NCBI GenBank assembly: GCA_947623455.1
Contig: OX392529.1
Location: 7,750,001-7,814,000, forward strand
Reading direction: 5' to 3'
DNA length: 64,000 nt
Source of the DNA: Mimachlamys varia
Lineage: Eukaryota > Mollusca > Bivalvia > Pectinida > Pectinidae
This document shows positions 45,282 to 56,500 of the stretch, piece after piece (positions within the stretch are counted from its first letter, which is position 1; each line of letters opens with the position of its first letter). The notes below the pieces were generated by a model that did no database searches, was not told the origin of the DNA, and worked only from the letters and a program-made list of their open reading frames with translations. Position numbers and translations under genes: made by a program.

Positions 45282-47724
45282 TTTTAGGTCATCTGACCCG
45301 AAGGGTCAGGATGACCTATAGTCATCGTGCTTCGTCCGTCGTCGTCCGCCGTCCGCCGTCCGCCGTGCGCCGTCAGTAAACTTTTCATTTCAAAATGCTA
45401 CTCCTCCTTCATTTCTTAATGGATCACCACCAAATTTGGTGTGAAGCATCATTGGGGGAGGGCGATCAGATTTTATATAAATGAGGCTGATCGAACCCCT
45501 GGGGCCAGAGGGGCGGGGCCCGAAAAGGGGAACTTTGCTGAATTTTTGCTTTAAATTCCTACTCCTCCTTAATACTTGAATGGATTACATCCAAATTTGG
45601 TGGGAAGCATCATTTGGGGAGGGCAATCAGATTTTATATAAATGAGGCTGATCCGACCCCTGGGGCCATAGGGGCGGGGCCTCCAAAAAGGGGACTTTGC
45701 TGAATTTTTACTTTAAAATCCTACTCCTTCTTAATGCTTGAATGGATTGCATCCAAATTTGATGTGAAGCATCATTTGGAGAGGGCAATCAGATTTTATA
45801 TAAATGAGGCTGATCCAACCCTTGGGGCCATAGGGGCGGGGCCTCCAAAAGGGGACTTTGCTGAATTTTTGCTTTAAAATCCTACTCCTCCTTAATGCTT
45901 GAATGGATTGCATCCAAATTTGATGTGAAGCATCATTTGGGGAGGGCGATCAGATTTTATATAAATGAGGCTGATCGAACCCCTGGGGCCAGAGGGGCGG
46001 GGCCCGAAAAGGGGAACTTTGCTGAATTTTTGCTTTAAATTCCTACTCCTCCTTAATACTTGAATGGATTACATCCAAATTTGGTGTGAAGCATCATTTG
46101 GGGAGGGCGATCAGATTTTATATATATGAGGCTGATCCGACTCCTGGGGCTAGAGGGGTAGGGCCCCAAAAGGGGAACTTTGCTGAATTTTTGCTTTAAA
46201 ATCCTACTCCTCCTTAATACTTGAATGGATTGCATCCAAATTTGGTGTGAAACATCATTTGGGGAGGGCAATAAGATTTTATATAAATGAGGCTGATCCA
46301 ACCCTTGGGGCCATAGGGGCGGGGCCTCCAAAAGGGGACTTTGCTGAATTTTTGCTTTAAAATCCTACTCCTCCTTAATGCTTGAATGGATTGCATCCAA
46401 ATTTGATGTGAAGCATCATTTGGGGAGGGCGATCAGATTTTATATAAATGAGGCTGATCGAACCCCTGGGGCCAGAGGGGCGGGGCCCGAAAAGGGGAAC
46501 TTTGCTGAATTTTTGCTTTAAATTCCTACTCCTCCTTAATACTTGAATGGATTACATCCAAATTTGGTGTGAAGCATCATTTGGGGAGGGCGATCAGATT
46601 TTATATATATGAGGCTGATCCGACTCCTGGGGCCAGAGGGGTAGGGCCCCAAAAGGGGAACTTTGCTGAATTTTTGCTTTAAATTCCTACTCCTCCTTAA
46701 TACTTGAATGGATTGCATCCAAATTTGGTGTGAAACATCATTTGGGGAGGGCAATCAGATTTTATATAAATGAGGCTGATCCGACTCCTGGGGCCATAGG
46801 GGCGGGGCCTCAAAAAGGGGACTTTGCTGAATTTTTACTTTAAAATCCTACTCCTCCTTAATGCTTGAATGGATTGCATCCAAATTTGATGTGAAGCATC
46901 ATTTGGAGAGGGCGATCAGATTTTATATAAATGAGGCTGATCGAACCCCTGGGGCCAGAGGGGCGGGGCCCGAAAAGGGGAACTTTGCTGAATTTTTGCT
47001 TTAAATTCCTACTCCTCCTTAATACTTGAATGGATTACATCCAAATTTGGTGTGAAGCATCATTTGGGGAGGGCGATCAGATTTTATATATATGAGGCTG
47101 ATCCGACTCCTGGGGCCAGAGGGGTAGGGCCCCAAAAGGGGAACTTTGCTGAATTTTTGCTTTAAATTCCTACTCCTCCTTAATACTTGAATGGATTGCA
47201 TCCAAATTTGGTGTGAAACATCATTTGGGGAGGGCAATCAGATTTTATATAAATGAGGCTGATCCGACTCCTGGGGCCATAGGGGCGGGGCCTCAAAAAG
47301 GGGACTTTGCTGAATTTTTACTTTAAAATCCTACTCCTCCTTAATGCTTGAATGGATTGCATCCAAATTTGATGTGAAGCATCATTTGGAGAGGGCGATC
47401 AGATTTTATATAAATGAGGCTGATCCAACCCTTGGGGCCAGAGGGGCGGGGCCCCAAAAGGGAACTTTGCTGAATTTTTGCTTTAAAATCCTATACTCCT
47501 TCTTAATGCTTGAATGGATTGCATCCATATTTGGTGAGAAGAATCATTCGGGGAGGGCGATCAGATTTTTTATAAATGAGGCTGATCCGACCCCTGGGGC
47601 CAGAGGGGCGGGGCCCAAAAGGGGAACTTTGCTGAATGTTTGCTTTAAATTCCTACTCCTCCTTATTACTTGAATGGATTGCATCCAAATTTAGTGTGAA
47701 ACATCATTTGACTCATATTATTAT

Positions 47725-48010
47725 TATTACTAATGTAGAAGAACAGGAAAAACACCTATTCCTGTCGAGTGCCCCAACCAGGAATCGAACCCGGGTCTCC
47801 GGCGTGATAAGCTACAGCTTGATCTACCGACTGAGCCAAAAAAGCATGCTTCGTCAGCTGAGTGACAGAGACCGTATTTAACACTATGTACAAGTCACAC
47901 CGACCCGCTCCTTTTGCACTACTCCCCCTGTTTTTCTTGAGATTTTCTAAATCTCAACCCGAGACTCTAAATATCACTACCATGGGTTATTTAGTTGGGC
48001 GTCAATGTAG
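47725..48010 (-). mobile_element. tRNA-derived SINE
   Basis: On the minus strand GGCTCAGTCGGTAGA (A box) and GGTTCGATTCC (B box) are spaced as in a tRNA. The anticodon arm does not fold well, so this is a SINE head, not a tRNA gene. A partial second copy of the tail region (GTAGAAGAACAGG-AAAAACACC) starts at about 48007. It lies inside the HINE-like element. Confidence 0.6.
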
Positions 48011-48059
48011 AAGAACAGGGAAAAACACCTATTCCAGCCGAGTGCCGCGGCCAGGAATT

Positions 48060-48525
48060 AGGGCAGGGACGATACATCGATTGAGTGATCGCGGTTCACT
48101 TCCACGCGATACAAGTATCGATTCAAAGCAGCAAATTACGATACTGTATCGATCCGCTATATTTTCAGCAAAAACAAGAAGCATTGTTTCATGTTATCAT
48201 TTAAAATCCATTAAAGATTAGTAAAATACCTGTTAACATACACTGAAGGATAGAAATTTCTGAAAGTGAAAGTAGTTGTGATACAGTCTTGTATTCCACA
48301 ATGCTGGTATACATTTACTATAGCTAAGACGCTTTTGATTTTGCAATGCCAATCAAATATGAGATTACCAAATCATTGCAAAGTGTATAACAAGCATGGC
48401 CGATATGTTGTTCATTGCTTTGACAACACCATAAATAAATTTCGTAACCGACTCTAGATCTGAACAGATAGTTTATGACAATGATGCTGGTTTGAACACT
48501 TTTGAACTAAGGGGTGTGTCCCTGC
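48060..48525. repeat. Possible degraded hAT-type MITE
   Basis: CAGGGACGATACATCGA on the left and GTCCCTG on the right are short opposed ends, with ATCGAT/GTATCG steps in the first 100 bases. No target duplication was found. Low confidence. Confidence 0.25.
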
Positions 48526-48575
48526 TATAAGTGTTTGCAATTGTCAGATGACCGTTTAGGCCCATGGGCCTCTTG

Positions 48576-49039
48576 TTTACTTGTATTTATCTATCTGAAT
48601 ATTGATACGAGCATTGATGTGTTCGCAGTGGAAAATGTTTCTTGAACAAAATTAAGTTCTTTATTAGAATCGAGATTAAAATGATCCATATCAGGAAGAC
48701 TGTTTCGCCATTGTACTCTCGGGTGAGTGAATCCAGACGTCTGAATGTCCCTTTCAATAATATATTTACATATATGTTCATTATCTTACTTAAACGAATG
48801 CAATTTGTTCCCTAGGCTGTTTCCTATAAGCATACATTTTGTATATTATTGACTATGTTGGCCCTGTAAAGGGTATAAAACAATATGTCTGGCTTTAATT
48901 ATAACATAGGAACCAGAAAAATATAGTGGATAAATGCAAGTTTTAAATATGTAACTTTTAAATGGTACTGTAATTGCAACGTTTATAACGAAAGCCGAGT
49001 TTGCCAACAAGGGCATTGATGCCATTTACATCAGCAATA
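48576..49039. other. No gene seen
   Basis: AT-rich sequence between the HINE-like element and the Penelope-like relic. Confidence 0.35.
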
Positions 49040-50860
49040 TCTTGCTTCAAAAGTCTGTTCAAGCTACATGTAACATACCACGGTACTTCCGATATAAAAG
49101 ATCACCTATCATTTCCTACAGTTATTCTGTACCTATTGCACCTAAACTTTTCATTTACAAGCAAACACTGCAACAGTTGAATATAGATGACCTTAGAATG
49201 ACCCCCTCCTTCAGCATGTTCATGTTCTTCATCCACATATTTATATGGCCCAGCTGGAACAGTAACCAGCAGTCTGAATATCACCCCCGACATAAAGCTA
49301 CGGGAGCTTTTCATGAATGGCCCTAAATATCGAGAGAATCCATCTGCATCTTACGTCAGACAATGGGCTTAACGTGAACATGATGCATTGGATTCACTTT
49401 CAGAGTGGGTTAAATCTATCAGGTCAAGAATAGGAAGTTTGCGATACAAAATAAAAAAGCCGATATTTCTTGACCCCGATGTTCGAACAACACCCAACGA
49501 CCTACATGACAAGTATGTGATTGTGTCGGCAGACAAGACATCTAATAACATGATCATTGTTTGCAAACACTATTACATTCATTGCTTGCAAAAAGAACTC
49601 GGCCTGCTTGATAACCAAAGTAACCCTACTTACGCATTAACCGTTATTTCGATAGATGAAATGCTTTTCCAGCCATACATCAGCATACAATCATTCAAAA
49701 TACCCGTTAATGATAAAGACGCTGACCTACCTCGGCTATATTGGATACCTAAACTACACAAGGATCCTTATTAGCGACGTTTTATCGCTGGCTCGTCCCT
49801 TTGCTCAGCCAAGCCATTATCAAAACTTCTTACTACCATTCTTACTACCATTCTTAGTACCGGCAAATCAGGGCCTCGGTCTTATTGTGACACTGTATAT
49901 TACAGAAGTGGCATTAATGGGATATGGATTTTGAAAAACTTGAAAAAAGATCTTCTGATCAGTCTTCAGCACCCCTTCTCAAAACTTTTTCGTCTATCAA
50001 AACATTTGATTTTGCCACCCTGTTCACTAACATATCACATACCAACTGTAAGAACGTCTTCGGTCTCATTATGAGAGCTTTATTTTCCAAGAAAGGTGAA
50101 TGACGATACAAATACATTGTTGTGGGCTATCTTGGAACATACTTTGTGAAAAACACAACCAAAGCTAGGTTGAAATACACTGAGGAAGATATAGTACGAA
50201 TGATTGAATTCCTGGTTGATAATGTGGAGTTCGGAGGAAAGATTTTCCAACAGACTGTTGGCATTCCAACGGGCACTAACTGTGCACCACTTTAGCTGAC
50301 TTTTTTTTTTTTCATACGAAGCTGAATTTGTCGACGGGCTTATCAGGACGGGTAACAAAAACCTTGCCAAATCTTTCAATTTCACCTTCAGATATATAGA
50401 CGATGTGTTATCTATAAACAACAAGAAGTTTGCTGACCTACAAAAAATGTAGTCGATCGTATATACTTTTCTTAACTTGAGATTAAAGACGCAAAAGACC
50501 CTCCTACATCATCTTCTTACCTCGATCTTTACTTGAACTATGACCATCACGAGCAACTTACTACTAAGCTGTATGATAAACGTCACGATTTCGATTTTGC
50601 TATCGTGAAATTTCCCTTTCTTGATAGTAACATCCCTGCTTCTCCATCATATGGTGGTTACATGTCGCAGTTGATTTGTTATTCTAGGGCTTGCTCTGAA
50701 TATCGAGATTTTCGTGATATATACAACTGCTGACGAACAAACTTGCAGCACAGGGATTCGAGAGATACAGGTTGATGAAGACTATGGGCAAGATTTATGG
50801 TCGCCATCTTGATCTCATAGAGAAATATATTGTGTCTTTGTGTGATATGAAGATGATGAA
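49040..50860 (+). pseudogene. Penelope-like reverse transcriptase element, degenerate
   Basis: The longest of three related copies. With several frame changes it reads YLYGPAGTVTSSLNI and NGPKYRENPSASYVRQWA. It then reads DSLSEWVKSIRSRIGSLRYK, VIVSADKTSNNMIIVCKHYY, DLPRLYWIPKLHKDPY, QQTVGIPTGTNCAPL (a primer-grip-like block), RYIDDVLSINNKKFAD (catalytic YIDD), FDFAIVKFPFLDSNIP and LLTNKLAAQGFERY. The order 'ADK-NN... PKLHK... G-P-GTNCAPL... YIDD' fits a Penelope-like RT; the family name is from memory and not certain. Stops and frameshifts make it dead. The 65-bp array begins exactly at its 3' end. Confidence 0.7.
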
Positions 50861-51405
50861 ATCTCTCTGGTGGTTAGTAATAAGCCGAGATCTTGTTATA
50901 TTTCTCATTTCCAAGCCGTCCACAAATCTCTCTGGTGATTAGTAATAAGCCGAGATCTTGTTATATTTCTTATTTCTAAGCCGTCCACAAATCTCTCTGG
51001 TGGCTAGTAATCAGCCGAGATCTTGTTATAATTCTCATTTCTAAGCCGTCCACAAATCTCTCTGGTGATTAGTAATAAGCCGAGATCTTGTTATATTTCT
51101 CATTTCTAAGCCGTCCACAAATTTCTCTGGTGGTTAGTAATCAACTGAGATCTTGTTATATTTCTCATTTCCATGCCGTCCACAAACCTCTCTGGTGGTT
51201 AGTAATCAGCTGAGATCTTGTTATATTTCTCATTTCTAAGCCGTCCACATATCTCTCTGGTGGTTAGTAATCAACTGAGATCTTGTTATATTTCTCATTT
51301 CCAAGAGTCCACTAATCTCTCTGGTGGTTAGTAATCAGCCGAGATCTTGTTTTATTTCTCATTTTTAAGCCGTCCACAAAACTCTCTGGTGGTTAGTAAT
51401 CAGTA
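50861..51405. repeat. 65-bp tandem repeat, about 8.4 units
   Basis: The ATCTCTCTGGTGGTTAGTAA landmark recurs at 50861, 50926, 50991, 51056, 51121, 51186 and 51251, then slightly shortened. Units differ at a few positions (AATAAGCCGAG, AATCAGCTGAG). Confidence 0.95.
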
Positions 51406-51880
51406 TAACATGATAGAGTGAATGGTTTACTTAGAAAAATCACTATGGCTACAGAATAATCACTATGGCTACAGAATAATCACTTACGTCAGACATGACC
51501 ATTGTGCTAGGATGTATCTGCTCAACAATAATGGATTGTGTACGATCAAGTACCATTATTAAACATGTTGATTGACTTCCTCTTCTGTTCGTTTTCTCTC
51601 TTACATACATTAAATGTACTTATGGAATTCACTTACCTTTGTGGTGTTCCAGAACACATGTACGAACGGATAAACAAAACAACAACAGAACTTCAACAAG
51701 GACAGTCCATCATGGCGCAAGATTTGAGGGACAATTGTAACGGCTTCAGGTTTTAAATAGAAAACAATCTCATGACAAGTGTATGTGTCTAATAAAAGAG
51801 AATATCGAAATGTTGACGACACAATAATTCGATCTCAAGACTGATAAAACTAGGGCCATCATGATAGAAGGAAATATTTA
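51406..51880. other. No gene seen
   Basis: Contains a two-copy AATCACTATGGCTACAGAAT repeat at about 51440-51482. The ORF at 51538 has no family signature. Confidence 0.35.
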
Positions 51881-52139
51881 CCAGTATGAAGTTTAAGGTT
51901 ATATATGTCTATCAGTATGAAGTTTAAGGTTATATATGTCTATCAGTATGAAGTTTACGGTTATATATGTTTATCAGTATGAAGTTTAAGGTTATATATG
52001 TTTATCAGTATGAAGTTTAAGGTTATATATGTTTATCAGTATGAAGTTTAAGGTTATATATGTTTATCAGTATGAAGTTTAAGGTTATATATATGTTTAC
52101 CAGTATGAAGTTTAAGGTTATATATGTTTATCAGTATGC
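51881..52139. repeat. 31-bp tandem repeat, about 8 units
   Basis: CAGTATGAAGTTTAAGGTTA plus TATATGTTTAT, nearly identical units. One unit has two extra bases (about 52087). Confidence 0.95.
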
Positions 52140-52804
52140 CTACTTGTTGTGACTGAGAATGATACCTCTGTGACATTTCCTTTGTTGTGACACTTAATAT
52201 TCCCTGGGGTAATCGAATTCTAACTATGGTTTGCCGACAATTCGGTATTCTCTGGAGTTTTATGGGTTTTTTTTGTTATTTTGGGGGAGGGGGGGGGTGC
52301 GATTCCAAAGTCTTTCGAACGCCTAAACGTATTCAGTTTTATCGACAACATCCGTCTTGTAAAATGTAATGTCGCATCCTCACGTCAAAAACTCAAAGCA
52401 ATATCAAAAGGAATTAGTAAAATAGAGCTCATTATTCTCACATTATCTATCCAAATACTCCATTCCGAAATGTTCTCTGTCTTCACATCTCTACCTCCAT
52501 CCCTTTAGTTACTACGTGATGCGTGCGTCGATGGTGATTCCCTATGTTACACACATAAATGACAATTAGAAGAAGCAACATCTGTTTATAGATTTTGGTA
52601 ATATGATAACCAAATACTTTTATTTATTGGCATAAACATAACGTTACGTAACAACAATGTATATAGAGTTGGCTATACCCGAAAGAAAATTGTTGCAAAG
52701 TTTTACCCAAGTCCTTTAAATAAAGGTTATGTATCGGGAACAGGTGCATAAGAGTACCCTCACAAAACATGTCAGTAGATCTATAGTTTGTTATGTTTTA
52801 CTTC
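52140..52804. other. No gene seen; possible polyadenylation signals for the minus-strand PhyH gene
   Basis: On the minus strand CCAATAAATAAAAG (about 52618-52632) offers AATAAA signals about 830 nt after the PhyH stop codon. A G-rich tract lies at 52282-52298. Confidence 0.35.
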
Positions 52805-53450
52805 CAGACCGTCTGTCGTCTGCGTGTGTCTGTGTGTGTCTGCTGTCGTCTGTGTGTACCTGTTGTCGTCGGCGTGTGTCTGCTGTCGTCTGCGTGTGTC
52901 TGTGTGTGCCTGCTGTCGTCTGTGTGTGTCTGCAGTCGTCTGTGTGACTGCTGTCGTATGCATGTGTTTGATGTTGCTGTGTGTCTGCTGTCGTATACTT
53001 GTGTTTGCTGTCGTCTGCGTGTGTCTGCTGTCGTCTGCTTGTGTTTGCTGTCGTATGCATGTGTCTGCTGTCGTCTACTTGTGTCCGCTGTCGTCTACTT
53101 GTGTCTGCTGTCGCGTGCTTGTGTCTGCTTGTGTCTGCTGTCATCTGCGTGTGTCTGCTTGTGTCTGCTGTCGTCTGCTTCTGTCTGCTGTCGCGTGCTT
53201 GTGTCTGCTGTCGCGTGCTTGTGTCTGATGTCGTCTGCGTGTGTCGGCTGTCGTCTGCGTGTGTCTGCTGTCGTCTGCGTGTGTCTGCTGTCGTCTGCTT
53301 GTGTCTGCTGTCGCGTGCTTGTGTCTGCTGTCGTCTGCTGTCGTCTGCGTGTGTCTGCTTGTGTCTGCTGTCGTCTGCTTCTGTCTGCTGTCGCGTGCTT
53401 CTGTCTGATGTCGTCTGCTTGTGTCTGCTATCGTCTGCTTGTGTCTGTTG
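52805..53450. repeat. About 20-bp minisatellite in the presumed 3' UTR of the PhyH gene
   Basis: Variable units of TGTCTGCTGTCGTCTGCGTG, with 15-20 bp steps. The array ends 11 bases from the PhyH stop codon, so the mature 3' UTR would begin with about 640 nt of CAGACGACAGCAGACAC-type repeat unless another polyadenylation site is used. The ORFs on both strands are repeat artefacts. Confidence 0.9.
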
Positions 53451-53460
53451 ACATCACTAT

Positions 53461-53580
53461 CTAGGATTTGTTCACGTTCATAAAGTTGCCTTTGTACGTC
53501 AAGTCCCTGGCCGGATCCACGAAAATCTTCCCCGTCATGTCAGTGAAGTTCTTACAAGTCTTGATGGCTGAGTTCGGAAC
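53461..53580 (-). CDS. PhyH family gene, terminal exon
   Basis: Encodes [20 protein letters not shown] to FMNVNKS and TAG. The acceptor TTAAATAG precedes GTTCCG. The join LEK|VPNSA restores the conserved C-terminal 'TPLEKVPNSAI' segment seen in relatives. Confidence 0.85.
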   Translation of the reverse strand, partial: VPNSAIKTCKNFTDMTGKIFVDPARDLTYKGNFMNVNKS

Positions 53581-56500
53581 CTATTTAAAAAAAAAAGAAT
53601 TAAAAACTTTATTATTACTAGAAATCAAACAGAGGTCTTGTTTCTCTGTTCTCCTATATAGTATATCAATAACACATGATATTTTTAATAACATTGTTAA
53701 GTTGCTGATCACATAAAGGCACCCTTTTGATTACAACATTTTAGACTTCATTTGTACAATCAAATTAATCATATAAGGCCAACGAGTATACAACTTACAC
53801 TGTATATCAGACGCTGTTATTCTCAATCGTGAATATTGTATATCGTTGTGAGGATTTTTTCAATGTCAATCGTTTCCTACCTACGGTCAGAATATGTCAT
53901 GCCGCACGTAAGACTCGAGCCCGATACTGGTGGGTGCGGGGGGGCGGGGGGGGGCTAGTGGTAGCAGAATATCGGGCACTTTAACTACTCTGCCACAATG
54001 ACTCCGCCGGTCTTCAGTAAGGTCTATTGTGTGTAATGCAGTTTTCTGTGGTATTGGGAAGGACTTACCTTCTCGAGAAAGGTGTATTGAGAATGAGAGA
54101 TTGTCTAACATAAACTTATCGAATGGAGTGTACTGAGGATGGGAGGATGACCTACAAGTATGTACCTTCTCAAGTGAAGTGTATTGAGAATGGGGGGATG
54201 ACCTACCTTGTCAAGTGAAGTGTATTGAGGATGGGAGGATGACCTACTTTGTCAAGTGAAGTGTACTGAGGATGGGAGGATGACCTACCTTTTCGAGTGG
54301 AGTGTATTGAGGATGGGAGGATGACCTACCTTGTCAAGTGAAGTGTATTGAGGAGGGGAGGATGACCTACTTTGTCAAGTGAAGTGTACTGAGGATGGGA
54401 GGATGACCTACCTTTTCGAGCGGAGTATACTGAGGAGGGGAGGATGACCTACTTTGTCAAGTGAAGTGTATTGAGGATGGGAGGATGACCTACCTTGTCA
54501 AGTGAAGTGTATTGAGGAGGGGAGGATGACCTACCTTGTCAAGTGAAGTGTACTGAGGATGGGAGGATGACCTACAAGTATGTACCTTCTCAAGTGAAGT
54601 GTACTGAGGATGGGAGGATGACCTACCTTTTCGAGCGGAGTATACTGAGGAGGGGAGGATGACCTACCTTTTCGAGTGGAGTATACTGATGAGGGGAGGA
54701 TGACCTACCTTTTCGAGTGGAGTGTATTGAGGATGGGAGGATGACCTACCTTTTCGAGCGGAGTGTACTGAGGAGGGGAAGATGACCTACCTTTTCGAGT
54801 GGAGTGTACTGAGGAGGGGAGGATGACCTACCTTGTCAAGTGAAGTGTATTGAGGAGGGGAGGATGACCTACCTTTTCGAGTGGAGTGTATTGAGGATGG
54901 GAGGATGACCTACCTTTTCGAGCGGAGTGTACTGAGGAGGGGAAGATGACCTACCTTTTCGAGCGAAGTATACTGAGGATGGGCGGATGACCTACAAGTA
55001 CGTACATTCTCAAGTGGAGTGTACTGAGGAGGGGAGGATGACCTACCTTTTCGAATGGAGTATACTGAGGAGGGGAGAAAGACCTTCCTTCTCGTGAGGG
55101 ATGTACTGAGGATTGGAGGGTGTTTACCTCCTCGAGTGGAGTGTACTGAGGATGGGAGGGTGTTTACCTTTTCGAGTGGGGTGTACTGAGGATGGTGATG
55201 TTCCTTTGTCGGGTTGTTGGTTGCCTTGTTGTAAGCCGTTAAAAAAGCCCACCTTCTTTTGTCACTATCGTTATCACTACTGGAGTGTATGATGTTACAG
55301 TGGAAAAATATGGCATCACCTAAATGGAAATATGACATATGAATAGGCATATATGTACATTTTGTATATACATGGTGTTTAGACAACGCAAGTAACATTC
55401 AATTCATTTTAGTATGAATCAAATTTAAGCGCTTATACAGAGAGTTATATTGTGATATTTTAGACTCATAGAACAGTGTTTGGATGCGGACATACAAATG
55501 TTCATCTTTGGCATATTGGCAATGCATTTTATCATGAGACCTTGTCGGTGTATTCTTTATAACAAATATGTCATTATTGAGCCTACCGGGGTCCATTTCC
55601 ATGAACTGATGGGGACACACTTCCATTATCTCTTTTACTCTGTCTACGTCACATCCGTTTTGCTCGCCTATAGGTTTGTGTTCGATCCTGCCACATTTGT
55701 GAGAACCACGCAGTAGCTGTTTCAACAGAAATGTAAATCGCCTAAAGAGATTTTATCCTCAGTCTAACGTGACATACATCTCAAATGTTTTACTCTCATT
55801 CAACCTTTACATGTTTGTCAAATGACAATATATGAATTGAATATCTTATAGAAGTAATGATGTTGATCAAATAGCTACGGAAAGCAGAAGTTAATGTTAT
55901 CACACCTTTTACAACAGTTTAACTAAACATATTATACCAGGTAATGGTGGTAGAACCCATACTGACCTGCAGACAGCTGTTCTCTTTCCTACAGTAATCC
56001 AACGGAATGAATACGGTCAACATGTCGGGGAACAGACAACCATTCCCGTACCAGTACCTGACAGGAATATAACAACTACAGTTAGGGTAGAGACAGTCAT
56101 TCCAGTATCAGTACCTGACAGGAATATAACAACTACAGTTAAGGTACAGACAGCCATTCCGGTACCAGTACCTGACAGGAATATATCAACTACAGTTAGT
56201 GAACAGACAGTCATTCCGGTACCAGTACCTGACAGGAATATATCAACTACAGTTAGTGAACAGACAGTCATTCCGGTATCAGTACCTGACAGGAATATAT
56301 CAACTACAGTTAGTGAACAGACAGTCATTCCGGTATCAGTACCTGACAGGAATATATCAGCTACAGTTAGTGAACAGACAGTCATTCCGGTATCAGTACC
56401 TGACAGGAATATAACAACTACAGTTATGGTAGAGCAGTCATTCCAGTATCAGTACCTGACAGGAATATAACAACTACAGTTAGGGTACAGACAACCATTC

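Larger units (their letters stand above)
45282..48575. mobile_element. HINE/Helentron-like non-autonomous element with 161-bp satellite core, element 2
   Basis: Left end: TTTTTAG, subterminal repeat AGGTCATCTGAC (45286-45297) with its own palindrome, then a CGTCCGCCGTCCG-rich stretch. Core: about 14 units of about 161 bp (landmark CTACTCCTCC at 45398, 45559, 45721, 45882), with a three-unit higher-order period of 483 bp. Right end: inverted subterminal repeat GTCAGATGACC (48543-48553), hairpin AGGCCCATGGGCCT (48558-48571) and CTTGTTT. The architecture is the same as element 1 at 31036-32496, but the core sequence is unrelated. Other repeats are nested between the core and the right end. Confidence 0.6.

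Noticed and set aside
47750..47850. Functional tRNA gene on the minus strand
   Set aside because: A and B boxes are present but the anticodon stem does not pair and the acceptor ends do not match; a SINE explains it better.
52788..53464. Cys/Leu/Val-rich ORFs on the plus strand
   Set aside because: Translations of the 20-bp CTGTCGTCTG array.
54910..55398. 162-codon ORF as an intact small gene
   Set aside because: Its first half is a PhyH exon plus upstream intron and its second half is read-through into the decoy-donor array.
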